Of a stretch of 6,575 bases of DNA, positions 1 through 6,506 are shown piece by piece. The stretch's first letter is position 1; each line of letters begins with the position of its first letter. Source of the DNA: an uncultured Actinomycetes bacterium (lineage in GTDB: Bacteria > Actinomycetota > Actinomycetes > Nanopelagicales > Nanopelagicaceae); the NCBI GenBank assembly GCA_903939005.1, contig CAJAFH010000166.1, positions 1 to 6,575 of the forward strand, given 5' to 3'. The position numbers and the translations under genes are program-made. The notes under the pieces were generated by a model. The model had not been told where the DNA came from and did not search any database. It saw only the letters and a list, made by a program, of their open reading frames with translations.

Positions 1-784
1 CCAAAGCACCTAGTTTTTCCCGGCCGCCATCTAGCGCGGTTAAGACAAATGGCTTGCCATCAGGTGCGATGCAGTAGCTATTTTCAAAGTGACAACCACG
101 AGATTTGTCGTTTGAGACAACGGTCCAATTATCTTTAAGAACTTTGGTCTTATGAGTGCCACGAGTAATCATTGGCTCGATGGCTAACGCCATCCCTACG
201 ACGATCTCTGGGCCAAAACCGGTTTTGCCGAAATTTAAAACATGAGGTGCTTGGTGCATCTCAGTGCCAATGCCGTGGCCGCCGTACTCTTGCAAAATTC
301 CATACTTACCTTGGGCATCGGTATAACTCTCAATCGCGTTACCAATATCGGAAAGTTTTGCACCTAAGCTGCCAGCTGCGATTCCGCGCCACATTGACTC
401 TTCGCAAACATCCATCATCTTCTGATCTGCGGGGTCTACGTTTCCGACACCAACTGAGAATGCAGCATCGCCATGCCAGCCTTCAATGATCGCGCCACAG
501 TCAATTGAAACCACATCGCCATCTTCAATAACTCGATCACCGGGAATGCCGTGAACAATTTCATCGTTAATTGAAATACAGATGGTGGCCGGAAAACCGT
601 GATAACCCTTGAAGTTTGAAGTGCCGCCACCACGTTTAATGTTTGCCGCGGCAATTGCATCTAGCGCATCAGTGCGCATGCCCACTTTGATCGAATCTTT
701 AAGTAGTGCCAGAGTTTCACCAACTAGTAAACCGGCACGACGCATGACCTTTAATTCATCAAGTGACTTTATCTGGATATCCAC
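1..784 (-). CDS. map: Methionine aminopeptidase type I, 3' end cut by the window
   Basis: Cytosolic metalloprotease that removes the initiator methionine from nascent proteins. I read 261 codons without a stop before the left edge; the family is usually about 250-290 residues, so only a few C-terminal residues should be missing. By alignment to the E. coli enzyme, the five metal ligands are D95 (SIDCG), D106 (HGDAA), H170 (GGHGIG), E203 (AIEPM) and E234 (HFENS), and the active-site histidine is H78 (EIVHGIP). All are present. The N-terminus IKSLDELKVMRRAG is typical, which decides the GTG start at 784; starting at the ATG at 745 would remove this conserved helix. No Shine-Dalgarno sequence is visible before the GTG, so coupling to adk, which ends 11 bases upstream, is plausible. 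One oddity is N235 after E234, where family members usually have His. Identification is very secure; the start is fairly secure. Confidence 0.96.
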   Translation of the reverse strand, partial: MDIQIKSLDELKVMRRAGLLVGETLALLKDSIKVGMRTDALDAIAAANIKRGGGTSNFKGYHGFPATICISINDEIVHGIPGDRVIEDGDVVSIDCGAIIEGWHGDAAFSVGVGNVDPADQKMMDVCEESMWRGIAAGSLGAKLSDIGNAIESYTDAQGKYGILQEYGGHGIGTEMHQAPHVLNFGKTGFGPEIVVGMALAIEPMITRGTHKTKVLKDNWTVVSNDKSRGCHFENSYCIAPDGKPFVLTALDGGREKLGAL

Positions 785-795
785 GGTTAAATTAT

Positions 796-1428
796 TTAGC
801 TAATGCGGCTAAGTGCCGTGGTGGCGCGCTCAGTAATTTCAGAAACGGCGCCAGTTGCGCTAATTGTTATGAGTAAACCTTCGCCGCGATAGAAAGCAAT
901 GATTGGCTCAGTTTGCTCGTTATAGACCTCTAGGCGACGAGCAATAACTTCGGCCTTGTCATCTTCGCGCTGGTATAGCTCTCCCCCACAGGCAGCACAT
1001 GCTTGCGCTGTTGCTGGCGATGGTGCGCCACAACCACGGCAGGTTAATCGACTAGAAAGACGCTCAATAATTTCAGAATCAGCAATATTTAATTCCAGAA
1101 CCGCATCAAGTGGGCTCTTCTGTTCAGCCAGAATTGCGCGCAATACCTCAGCCTGCACAACGTTACGCGGAAAACCATCTAGTAAAAATCCATTGGCAAC
1201 ATCATCGTGAGTTAAGCGATCTTTAACCATCGCATTTGTTACTGAATCTGGCACAAGTTCGCCGCGATCCATAAAACTTTTTGCTTCTTGGCCCAGTGGA
1301 GTACCCGCTTTTAAATTGGCACGGAAAATATCACCGGTTGAAATATGCGGAATTGAGTAGTGCTCGGCTAAGAAAACTGCTTGTGTTCCCTTACCAGCAC
1401 CTGGTGGACCTACCAGGACTAAACGCAT
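796..1428 (-). CDS. adk: Adenylate kinase with compact four-cysteine LID
   Basis: Cytosolic enzyme that interconverts ATP + AMP and 2 ADP. The 210-residue protein has the P-loop GPPGAGKGTQ (7-16), the AMP-binding region with STGDIFR (30-36), the DGFPR motif (84-88), and the substrate-contacting arginines R123, R154 (LYQREDD) and R165 (ARRLEVY). The LID carries C130-x2-C133 and C144-x2-C147, so it probably binds zinc. The spacer between the pairs is 10 residues, against 16 in the Bacillus-type zinc LID, and the usual YHxxFxPP segment is absent. The ATG overlaps the secY stop by one base (TAATG). The only purine-rich SD-like stretch, GAGGG at 1441-1445, lies about 12 bases upstream, which is rather far, so translational coupling to secY is likely. 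The secY-adk-map order is common in Actinobacteria. Function is secure; zinc binding is inferred from the cysteines. Confidence 0.97.
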   Translation of the reverse strand: MRLVLVGPPGAGKGTQAVFLAEHYSIPHISTGDIFRANLKAGTPLGQEAKSFMDRGELVPDSVTNAMVKDRLTHDDVANGFLLDGFPRNVVQAEVLRAILAEQKSPLDAVLELNIADSEIIERLSSRLTCRGCGAPSPATAQACAACGGELYQREDDKAEVIARRLEVYNEQTEPIIAFYRGEGLLITISATGAVSEITERATTALSRIS

Positions 1429-2723
1429 TACTTAAGGAATCCCTCATATGAACGTTGTTGCAACTGGCTTTCGATCTGCTTAGCAGTATCAAGACCAACG
1501 CCAACCACAATCAGAATTGCAGTTCCGCCGAATGGGAAGTTCTGGTTTGCACCGAATAGCACCAACGCAATAATTGGAATAATCGCAACAAGCGCTAGAT
1601 AAAGCGAACCTGGCGCAGTGATGCGGGAAAGCACATACTGCAAGTATTCAGCAGTTGGACGTCCGGCACGAATACCAGGAATGAAGCCACCGTACTTCTT
1701 CATATTGTCAGCAACTTCTTCTGGATTGAAAGTAATTGCGACATAGAAGTAAGTAAAGAAAATAATTAATAGCGCATAGCTTGCGATGTAAATTGGGTGA
1801 TCGCCATTTACGAAGTTACGGCCAATCCATACTGCCCATGCTGCCTGGCTATTTGTGAAGTTAGCGATCAGTGATGGAATATATAGAAGAGATGAAGCGA
1901 AAATTACTGGGATAACGCCAGCTTGGTTTACCTTAATTGGAATATAGGTACTGGTTCCGCCGTATGCCTGACGTCCAACCATGCGCTTGGCATATTGAAC
2001 CGGGATTCTTCGTTGCGCCTGTTCGACGAACACCACCGCGGCAACAACTAAGACACCTACCGCCATCACGAAGACGAAAGCGAAGAGACCCTTTTGTAGC
2101 TTGATTGACCACAAGTTAGATGGGAAACCAGCTGCAATAGATGTAAAGATCAAGATCGACATACCGTTACCGACACCACGATCAGTGATTAATTCACCAA
2201 GCCACATAATTACCGATGTTCCGGCAGTCATTACGAAAATCATCGTAACGATACGTTGCCATGAAGTATCAGGAATGATTGCCTCAGAACATCCGGAAAT
2301 CAAACGTCCTGGTGTGCGAGCTACTGCGATCAAACCAGTTGATTGCAATACTGCTAAACCAATTGTTAGGTAACGGGTGTATTGAGTTAACTTCGCAGTT
2401 CCAGATTGTCCCTCTTTTTTAAGTGTTTCAAAGCGAGGAATAACTACAGTTAAAAGCTGCACGATGATCGATGCGGTGATGTAAGGCATGATTCCAAGTG
2501 CGAAAACAGATAACTGAATTAGCGCTCCACCTGAGAACAAGTTAATCAAGCCAAATAGACCACCTGATTGAACATCCTTCAAGCAATTCTGGACGTTCTC
2601 ATATGAAACACCTGGGGTGGGAACTACTGAACCAAAGCGGAAGAGAGCCATGATCGAAAGAGTGAAGAAGATCTTCTTACGAAGCTCTGGCGTTTTAAAG
2701 GCCATTCCGAATGCTGAAAGCAT
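1428..2723 (-). CDS. secY: Preprotein translocase channel subunit SecY
   Basis: Central pore of the Sec translocon in the cytoplasmic membrane, working with SecE, SecG, SecA and the ribosome. The 431-residue product has the family's usual length (E. coli 443) and about ten hydrophobic segments, roughly at 17-35, 72-92, 118-137, 156-178, 188-200, 213-233, 268-288, 312-331, 371-390 and 398-416, with the plug region near 56-70. Conserved landmarks are PTPGV (35-39), WLGELITDRGVGNGMSILIF (174-193), the cytosolic loop with RRIPVQYAKR (238-247), and the C5 loop NPEEVADNMKKYGGFIPG (333-350) followed by R352, which matches the SecA/ribosome-contact arginine of E. coli. A good SD, AGGGAG at 2731-2736, sits seven bases before the ATG. 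It follows rplO after a 60-base gap and shares one base with adk. No rpmJ follows, unlike in E. coli. Nothing looks broken. Confidence 0.98.
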   Translation of the reverse strand: MLSAFGMAFKTPELRKKIFFTLSIMALFRFGSVVPTPGVSYENVQNCLKDVQSGGLFGLINLFSGGALIQLSVFALGIMPYITASIIVQLLTVVIPRFETLKKEGQSGTAKLTQYTRYLTIGLAVLQSTGLIAVARTPGRLISGCSEAIIPDTSWQRIVTMIFVMTAGTSVIMWLGELITDRGVGNGMSILIFTSIAAGFPSNLWSIKLQKGLFAFVFVMAVGVLVVAAVVFVEQAQRRIPVQYAKRMVGRQAYGGTSTYIPIKVNQAGVIPVIFASSLLYIPSLIANFTNSQAAWAVWIGRNFVNGDHPIYIASYALLIIFFTYFYVAITFNPEEVADNMKKYGGFIPGIRAGRPTAEYLQYVLSRITAPGSLYLALVAIIPIIALVLFGANQNFPFGGTAILIVVGVGLDTAKQIESQLQQRSYEGFLK

Positions 2724-2783
2724 TTAACTTCTCCCTCTTTCGATTAAGACTTATCTAAAACGGATATTAATAGATGGTGCGAA
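2724..2783 (-). other. rplO-secY intergenic spacer
   Basis: A 60-base, AT-rich spacer, the second longest in the window. Its secY-proximal end carries the SD. The rest holds TATTAATA and TTTAGATAAG, which loosely resemble -10 elements, but I see no matching -35 hexamer and no terminator hairpin with a T tract. It could hold a weak internal promoter for secY-adk-map, but the sequence does not show one convincingly. Confidence 0.4.
2731..2736 (-). promoter_or_regulatory. secY ribosome binding site
   Basis: On the minus strand AGGGAG lies seven bases before the secY ATG. Because the preceding gene ends 60 bases away, secY has its own initiation signal, unlike the overlapped genes, and this supports the chosen start. 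Confidence 0.75.
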
Positions 2784-3224
2784 TTAAAGGTTGTTGGCAG
2801 ATCCGCCAGCAGCTGAGATTTTCTCAATTGCTGAGTTTGAGAACGCGTGAGCAGTAACAGTTACCTTCACAGCAATGTCGCCATTGCCTAGAACCTTAAC
2901 TGGCAAGCTATCGCGAACTGCGCCCTTGGCAATTAGATCAGCAACAGTTACGTCGCCACCCTTTGGGTAGAGAGCATTAATTGTTGAGACGTTAACAACC
3001 TGGTATTCGATGCGGGCTGGGTTCTTGAAACCACGTAGCTTAGGCAAGCGCATTACGAGAGGTAGCTGACCACCTTCGAAACCTGCACGAACTGTGTTAC
3101 GGGCACGAGTACCTTTTCCACCACGACCGGCAGTCTTACCCTTTGATGCTTCACCGCGACCCTTACGAGTCTTAGCTTTCTTAGCACCAGGGGCTGGACG
3201 TAAATGATGAAGTTTAAGTGTCAT
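2784..3224 (-). CDS. rplO: 50S ribosomal protein L15
   Basis: Late-assembling 23S rRNA-binding protein of the large subunit. The 146 residues match the usual length (E. coli 144). The basic, glycine-rich N-terminal tail has the typical features: [19 protein letters not shown] (6-24), [16 protein letters not shown] (27-42), and [22 protein letters not shown] (48-69). The globular C-terminal half ends with the family's AGGSAxxL pattern. The start is two bases after the rpmD stop, and an SD (GAGGT, 3234-3238) lies within the last codons of rpmD. Identification is secure. Confidence 0.98.
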   Translation of the reverse strand: MTLKLHHLRPAPGAKKAKTRKGRGEASKGKTAGRGGKGTRARNTVRAGFEGGQLPLVMRLPKLRGFKNPARIEYQVVNVSTINALYPKGGDVTVADLIAKGAVRDSLPVKVLGNGDIAVKVTVTAHAFSNSAIEKISAAGGSANNL

Positions 3225-3226
3225 TT

Positions 3227-3409
3227 TTATTCGACCTCTTCAACCTTGATTAAGTGGCGAACTGCATGAACCATGCCACGAATTTCTGGACGATCTTCTT
3301 TTACAACAACATCATTGATGCGCTTTAGTCCGAGTGAACGCAATGTGTTGCGTAGCTCAGGCTTGCTGCCCACCTTTGAACGAAGTTGAGTAACTTTTAA
3401 ACGAGGCAT
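3227..3409 (-). CDS. rpmD: 50S ribosomal protein L30
   Basis: Small large-subunit protein of 60 residues, the normal bacterial size. It has the basic N-terminus [14 protein letters not shown] and the family core [17 protein letters not shown] (20-36), followed by [19 protein letters not shown]. Its ATG shares one base with the rpsE stop (TAATG). AGGTG at 3414-3418 and a second AGGT at 3419-3422 could act as SD; both lie inside the end of rpsE. The position between rpsE and rplO is the conserved spc order. Confidence 0.98.
   Translation of the reverse strand: MPRLKVTQLRSKVGSKPELRNTLRSLGLKRINDVVVKEDRPEIRGMVHAVRHLIKVEEVE
3234..3238 (-). promoter_or_regulatory. rplO ribosome binding site inside rpmD
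   Basis: GAGGT on the minus strand lies nine bases before the rplO ATG and overlaps the last coding triplets of rpmD (GAG GTC GAA TAA). It supports the rplO start two bases after the rpmD stop. Confidence 0.7.
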
Positions 3410-4026
3410 TAGGCACCTACCTGAATCTGTGAAGCACGGATAATTGCAGCAGGTGCAACATCTTCTAGTGGACGTCCGCGTCGCGCAGCAATTGCAGCTG
3501 GGCTCTCGAGTCGACGTAGTGCATCAGCAGTGGCGTGAACCATGTTGATTGCATTATTTGATCCGAGTGACTTGGTTAGTACATCTGTGATGCCTGCACA
3601 TTCAAGTACGGCACGAACTGGACCACCAGCAATAACTCCGGTACCAGGTGAAGCTGGGCGAAGAAGAACTACGCCAGCTGCATTTTCGCCTTGAATTGGG
3701 TGAGGGATAGTTCCTTGGATACGTGGAACAGTGAAGAAAGATTTCTTAGCTTCTTCAACTGCCTTAGCAATCGCTTGTGGAACTTCCTTGGACTTTCCGT
3801 AACCAATACCAACTTGACCATTGCCGTCGCCGACAACTACAAGTGCGGTAAAGGAGAAACGACGTCCACCCTTAACAACTTTAGATACGCGGTTGATGAA
3901 AACCACGCGCTCCATAAATGGATTCTTTTCCTGCTGGCGGTCATCACGACGTTCGCGCTTTTCGCGACGATCGTTACCCTTTGCAGGCGCTTCTGATGAA
4001 GCGTTCTTTGTTGGGTCAATGGCCAT
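3409..4026 (-). CDS. rpsE: 30S ribosomal protein S5 with charged N-terminal extension
   Basis: Small-subunit protein near the mRNA entry region, involved in assembly and decoding accuracy. The 205 residues compare with about 166 in E. coli. The extra length is mainly a low-complexity charged N-terminus (about 1-35, rich in Arg, Lys, Glu and Asp) that is probably disordered and is usual in Actinobacteria. The conserved body starts at [20 protein letters not shown] and contains the double-stranded-RNA-binding-like S5 N-domain (about 38-102) and the C-domain, with [17 protein letters not shown] (126-142) and [14 protein letters not shown] (153-166). The start is supported by GGAG at 4032-4035, five bases upstream, inside the end of rplR. 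It overlaps rplR and rpmD by one base each. Confidence 0.98.
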   Translation of the reverse strand: MAIDPTKNASSEAPAKGNDRREKRERRDDRQQEKNPFMERVVFINRVSKVVKGGRRFSFTALVVVGDGNGQVGIGYGKSKEVPQAIAKAVEEAKKSFFTVPRIQGTIPHPIQGENAAGVVLLRPASPGTGVIAGGPVRAVLECAGITDVLTKSLGSNNAINMVHATADALRRLESPAAIAARRGRPLEDVAPAAIIRASQIQVGA

Positions 4027-4403
4027 TAGAACTCCAATCCATTTGAACGAGCTGCATCAGCAAGTGCTGCGATGCGACCGTGGTACTGGTTACCGGCGCG
4101 ATCGAATACCACTGATGAAATACCAGCAGCAACTGCGCGCTTAGCGATTAGCTCACCAACTGCACGAGACTTTGCAGTCTTGTCATCAGTTGAAGTGCGG
4201 AAATCTGCTTCCATTGTCGAAGCAGAAACAATTGTTTGACCAAGTTCATCGTTGATCACTTGAACGAACAAGTGACGAGTTGAACGTGACACAACAAGAC
4301 GTGGACGAGTCGCGCTTCCCGCAATCTTCTTGCGAAGGCGGAAGTGACGACGACGGCGGGCATTAGTAGCCGAACCTTTGCGGACTTTTACACCGATTGC
4401 CAT
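4026..4403 (-). CDS. rplR: 50S ribosomal protein L18
   Basis: 5S rRNA-binding protein of the central protuberance, working with L5. The 125-residue length is normal for Actinobacteria. A basic N-terminus ([15 protein letters not shown], 15-29) is followed by [18 protein letters not shown] (33-50) and the conserved C-terminus with [19 protein letters not shown] (101-119) ending GLEF. It overlaps both neighbours by one base (TAATG). Its own SD is weak: only AAGAAG is seen just before the start. Coupled translation from rplF is therefore likely. Confidence 0.98.
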   Translation of the reverse strand: MAIGVKVRKGSATNARRRRHFRLRKKIAGSATRPRLVVSRSTRHLFVQVINDELGQTIVSASTMEADFRTSTDDKTAKSRAVGELIAKRAVAAGISSVVFDRAGNQYHGRIAALADAARSNGLEF

Positions 4404-4942
4404 TACTTCTTACCCGTCTTTCCTTGCTTGCGGCGAACGACCTCGCCGGCTAAACGTAAGCCCTTGCCCTTATAAGGATCGGCCTTACGTAATTTCTTAA
4501 CCTTCGCAGCTGTTTCACCAACAAGTTGCTTGTCGATGCCAGAGATATGGAACTTAGTTGGTGATTCCACCTTGTAAGTGATTCCGTCCGGTGCTGGGAA
4601 TTGGATGTTGTGGCTATATCCGAGTTGGAACTCAAGATCTTTACCCTTTTCAGCAACGCGGTAACCAACACCAACAATTTCAATTGTTAGTGAGTATCCG
4701 TTTGTTACGCCCTCGACCATATTCGCAACTAGCGAACGTGATAGACCATGAAGTGAACGAGTTACGCGCTCTTCATTTGGACGAGCAACGGTGATTACGC
4801 CTTCGCTCTGAGAAACTTGAATTGGCTCAGCAACATTGATTGCTAATGAACCCTTAGGTCCCTTAACTGCAACATGCTGACCATTAATTGTGATTTCAAC
4901 GCCGCTTGGAACGGCAATTGGCATACGACCAATACGTGACAT
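4403..4942 (-). CDS. rplF: 50S ribosomal protein L6
   Basis: Large-subunit protein near the factor-binding region (sarcin-ricin loop side). The 179 residues form two L6 repeats, roughly 1-82 and 83-179. The family signature [14 protein letters not shown] lies at 154-167 and the tail is basic ([10 protein letters not shown]). The start [15 protein letters not shown] is canonical. GGTGA at 4949-4953 lies six bases before the ATG and includes the rpsH stop codon, so termination of rpsH and initiation of rplF are almost superimposed. The rplF stop overlaps the rplR start. Confidence 0.98.
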   Translation of the reverse strand: MSRIGRMPIAVPSGVEITINGQHVAVKGPKGSLAINVAEPIQVSQSEGVITVARPNEERVTRSLHGLSRSLVANMVEGVTNGYSLTIEIVGVGYRVAEKGKDLEFQLGYSHNIQFPAPDGITYKVESPTKFHISGIDKQLVGETAAKVKKLRKADPYKGKGLRLAGEVVRRKQGKTGKK

Positions 4943-4948
4943 TAGCGA

Positions 4949-5353
4949 TCACCACACATAGGCGAGAACTTCTCCGCCTACGCCCTGCTTGTTGGCTTGC
5001 TTATCAGTAAGCAATCCAGATGAAGTTGAGATGATTGCAACGCCAAGACCACCAAGAACTTTTGGTAGTGCAGTTGACTTTGCGTAAACGCGAAGTCCTG
5101 GCTTTGAAACGCGACGAAGACCAGCGATTGAACGTTCGCGGTTTGCACCGAACTTAAGTTCAAGAACTAGAGTCTTGCCAACGCTGTCGGGAGTTTCAGT
5201 AACTTCGAAAGAAGAAATGTAACCCTCCTGCTTTAAGATTTCAGCGATACGTGCCTTAACCGATGAAGACGGCATTGAAACCGAATCATGGTAGGCAGAG
5301 TTCGCGTTACGCAGACGTGTAAGCATGTCTGCGATCGGATCTGTCATTGTCAT
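4949..5353 (-). CDS. rpsH: 30S ribosomal protein S8
   Basis: Primary 16S rRNA-binding protein (central domain, helix 21). In E. coli it is also the translational repressor of the spc operon. The 134 residues include [18 protein letters not shown] at the N-terminus, the signature [17 protein letters not shown] (104-120) and the C-terminus GGEVLAYVW. Two starts are possible, the ATG at 5353 and the one at 5347 (MTMT). I keep the longer because actinobacterial S8 usually begins [11 protein letters not shown]. No strong SD is present; only the AGG at 5360-5362 lies at a usable distance, inside a tandem repeat. The gene follows the longest spacer in the window (93 bases), and it ends six bases before rplF. 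Confidence 0.97.
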   Translation of the reverse strand: MTMTDPIADMLTRLRNANSAYHDSVSMPSSSVKARIAEILKQEGYISSFEVTETPDSVGKTLVLELKFGANRERSIAGLRRVSKPGLRVYAKSTALPKVLGGLGVAIISTSSGLLTDKQANKQGVGGEVLAYVW

Positions 5354-5355
5354 AC

Positions 5356-5369
5356 GTGGCCTGTGGCCT
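5356..5369 (-). repeat. Tandem 7-bp repeat in the rpsH leader
   Basis: On the minus strand AGGCCAC occurs twice back to back, ending two bases before the rpsH ATG. Positions 5358-5368 within it read GGCC-ACA-GGCC, which could form a four-pair GC stem with a three-base loop. That stem would cover the only AGG available as a ribosome binding site. The repeat itself is certain; any regulatory effect is inference. Confidence 0.6.
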
Positions 5370-5383
5370 TTCTCGAACTGGTT

Positions 5384-5402
5384 TCTTCACAATTTGTGAA
5401 GA
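5384..5402 (-). promoter_or_regulatory. Hairpin candidate in the rpsN-rpsH spacer
   Basis: A 19-base palindrome has nine-base arms (TCTTCACAA and its complement on the other side) around one central base. As RNA this allows about seven or eight pairs with a small loop. It lies 30 bases upstream of the rpsH ATG in the only long gap among the ribosomal protein genes. It has no following T tract, so it does not look like an intrinsic terminator. It may be an mRNA structure that controls rpsH, a processing site, or a DNA-binding site. The spacer 5354-5446 contains no ORF that I would call a gene. Confidence 0.5.
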
Positions 5403-5446
5403 CCTATTTCGTTGTAGTTAGTGGAGCAGGGCTAAATTTTTTCTTG

Positions 5447-5632
5447 TTACCAAGAAGCTTTTGTGATGCCAGGAAGTTCGCCGCGGTGTGCCATCTCGCG
5501 GAAGCAGATACGGCAGATGCCGAACTTTTGGTAAACAGAGTGTGGGCGACCGCAACGTGAGCAACGGGTATAGCCGCGAACCTTGAACTTAGGCTTGCGA
5601 GCTGCCTTTACCTTGAGTGATGTCTTTGCCAT
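5447..5632 (-). CDS. rpsN: 30S ribosomal protein S14, zinc-binding type (type Z)
   Basis: Small-subunit head protein. This is the 61-residue zinc form, much shorter than the roughly 100-residue zinc-free type. Its zinc ligands are C24-x2-C27 and C40-x2-C43, in RCSRCGRPH and GICRICFRE. The N-terminus [23 protein letters not shown] and C-terminus [11 protein letters not shown] are typical for Actinobacteria. A textbook SD lies eight bases before the ATG, inside the last codons of rplE, which end three bases upstream. Some actinobacteria also encode a zinc-independent paralogue elsewhere; that cannot be judged here. The gene is followed by the 93-base gap before rpsH. Confidence 0.98.
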   Translation of the reverse strand: MAKTSLKVKAARKPKFKVRGYTRCSRCGRPHSVYQKFGICRICFREMAHRGELPGITKASW

Positions 5633-5635
5633 TTC

Positions 5636-6193
5636 TTATGCCTCCTTGAATGGAAAACCGAGGAGCTTAAGAAGCGCACGGCCTTCGTCATCGTTGCGAG
5701 CAGTAGTAACAATGGTGATATCCATACCGCGTGGGCGATCTACCTTGTCTTGTTCGATTTCAGTGAATACAACCTGCTCGGTTAGACCGAAGGTGTAGTT
5801 ACCTTTGCCATCGAATTGCTTTGGTGAAAGACCGCGGAAGTCACGGATACGTGGAAGTGAGATGGAAAGTAGACGGTCTGCAAATTCCCACATGCGATCT
5901 CCACGTAGTGTTACGTGAGCACCGATTGGCATATTTTCGCGAAGTTTGAACTGCGCGATTGATTTGCGTGACTTAGTTACTTGTGGCTTTTGGCCAGTGA
6001 TTGTTGCTAGATCGCGGATTGCGCCTTCGATTAGCTTTGAATCACGAGCAGCTTCGCCAACACCCATGTTTACAACGATCTTGGTCAATGAAGGAATCAT
6101 CATTGTGTTCTTGAAATTGAACTCGCTCTTTAGAGCAGGTGCAATCTCAGCACGATAACGATCCTTAAGACGTGGTGAGAGAGTTGTTGACAT
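5636..6193 (-). CDS. rplE: 50S ribosomal protein L5
   Basis: 5S rRNA-binding protein of the central protuberance that contacts the P-site tRNA and the 30S head. The 185 residues are of family length (E. coli 179). It contains [11 protein letters not shown] (38-48), [21 protein letters not shown] (66-86, basic RNA-binding stretch), the signature [11 protein letters not shown] (113-123) and [10 protein letters not shown] (156-165). The ATG overlaps the rplX stop by one base, and AGGA at 6200-6203 lies six bases upstream. Its last codons (AAG GAG GCA TAA) double as the SD of rpsN. Confidence 0.98.
   Translation of the reverse strand: MSTTLSPRLKDRYRAEIAPALKSEFNFKNTMMIPSLTKIVVNMGVGEAARDSKLIEGAIRDLATITGQKPQVTKSRKSIAQFKLRENMPIGAHVTLRGDRMWEFADRLLSISLPRIRDFRGLSPKQFDGKGNYTFGLTEQVVFTEIEQDKVDRPRGMDITIVTTARNDDEGRALLKLLGFPFKEA
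5641..5647 (-). promoter_or_regulatory. Strong rpsN ribosome binding site inside rplE
   Basis: AAGGAGG on the minus strand is a perfect anti-16S match eight bases before the rpsN ATG. It encodes the Lys-Glu near the C-terminus of L5. It is the strongest SD in the window. Confidence 0.85.
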
Positions 6194-6504
6194 TAGATGT
6201 CCTTTCCGGTGCGACGGGAAATTCGCACGTTCTTACCATTGTCATCTTTGCGAACGCCAAGACGTGATGCCTTGCCATCTTCATCTGCAACCATGACATT
6301 GGAAATGTGAATTGTTGATTCAACGGTGATGATTCCGCCAACTTTAACGCCACGGTCGCCAGTTGTTTCTTTGGTGTGACGCTTTACGCGGTTAACACCT
6401 TCAACTAGAACGCGCTCACCCTGAACTTCGATGATTTTTCCGCTGACGCCTTTATCTTTTCCAGCGATAACCAAAACGGTATCGCCCTTTTTAATCTTGG
6501 CCAT
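6193..6504 (-). CDS. rplX: 50S ribosomal protein L24
   Basis: Early 23S rRNA-binding assembly initiator, located near the polypeptide exit. The 103 residues match the family (E. coli 104). The KOW motif lies near the N-terminus ([20 protein letters not shown], 5-24), followed by [10 protein letters not shown] (36-45) and the conserved tail [10 protein letters not shown]. The start follows the rplN stop by two bases and has a strong SD at 6514-6519. The stop overlaps the rplE start (TAATG). Confidence 0.98.
   Translation of the reverse strand: MAKIKKGDTVLVIAGKDKGVSGKIIEVQGERVLVEGVNRVKRHTKETTGDRGVKVGGIITVESTIHISNVMVADEDGKASRLGVRKDDNGKNVRISRRTGKDI
6209..6228 (-). promoter_or_regulatory. Small hairpin candidate at the rplX/rplE boundary
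   Basis: Perfect six-base arms (GTGCGA and TCGCAC) flank an eight-base loop within the last codons of rplX, directly upstream of the rplE SD. In E. coli the S8 repressor binds spc mRNA at about this gene boundary. The arms also encode the conserved VRISRRT segment through Arg codons, so the pairing may be a by-product of coding. I have not matched it to the S8 recognition core. Confidence 0.3.
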
Positions 6505-6506
6505 TT

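Noticed and set aside
172..489. 105-codon plus-strand ORF opposite map
   Set aside because: It lies entirely antisense to a clearly conserved map reading frame, its composition is Arg/Leu/Ser-rich without a recognisable domain, and no SD or neighbour supports it.
743..745. ATG as an alternative start for map
   Set aside because: It would delete the conserved N-terminal helix IKSLDELKV, and its nearest AAAGG is only two bases away, too close to act as an SD.
796..803. TTAGCTAA palindrome at the adk stop
   Set aside because: An eight-base AT-rich palindrome overlapping a stop codon is expected by chance and has no flanking support.
2724..2783. Internal promoter before secY
   Set aside because: Only loose -10-like AT stretches are visible, with no partner -35 at proper spacing; AT-richness alone is not enough.
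3691..4144. Two overlapping plus-strand ORFs (3691-3996 and 3821-4144) opposite rpsE/rplR
   Set aside because: Both are antisense to conserved ribosomal genes. The apparent hydrophobic or basic stretches are mirror images of the charged S5 N-terminus, with no initiation signal.
5384..5402. Palindrome as a rho-independent terminator after rpsN
   Set aside because: The stem is AT-rich and is followed on the transcribed strand by AAACCAG rather than a T run, and the operon continues directly.
5288..5560. 90-codon plus-strand ORF spanning the rpsN-rpsH spacer
   Set aside because: Most of it is antisense to rpsH and rpsN. The part unique to the spacer is about 30 codons with no recognisable motif, so I do not call a gene.
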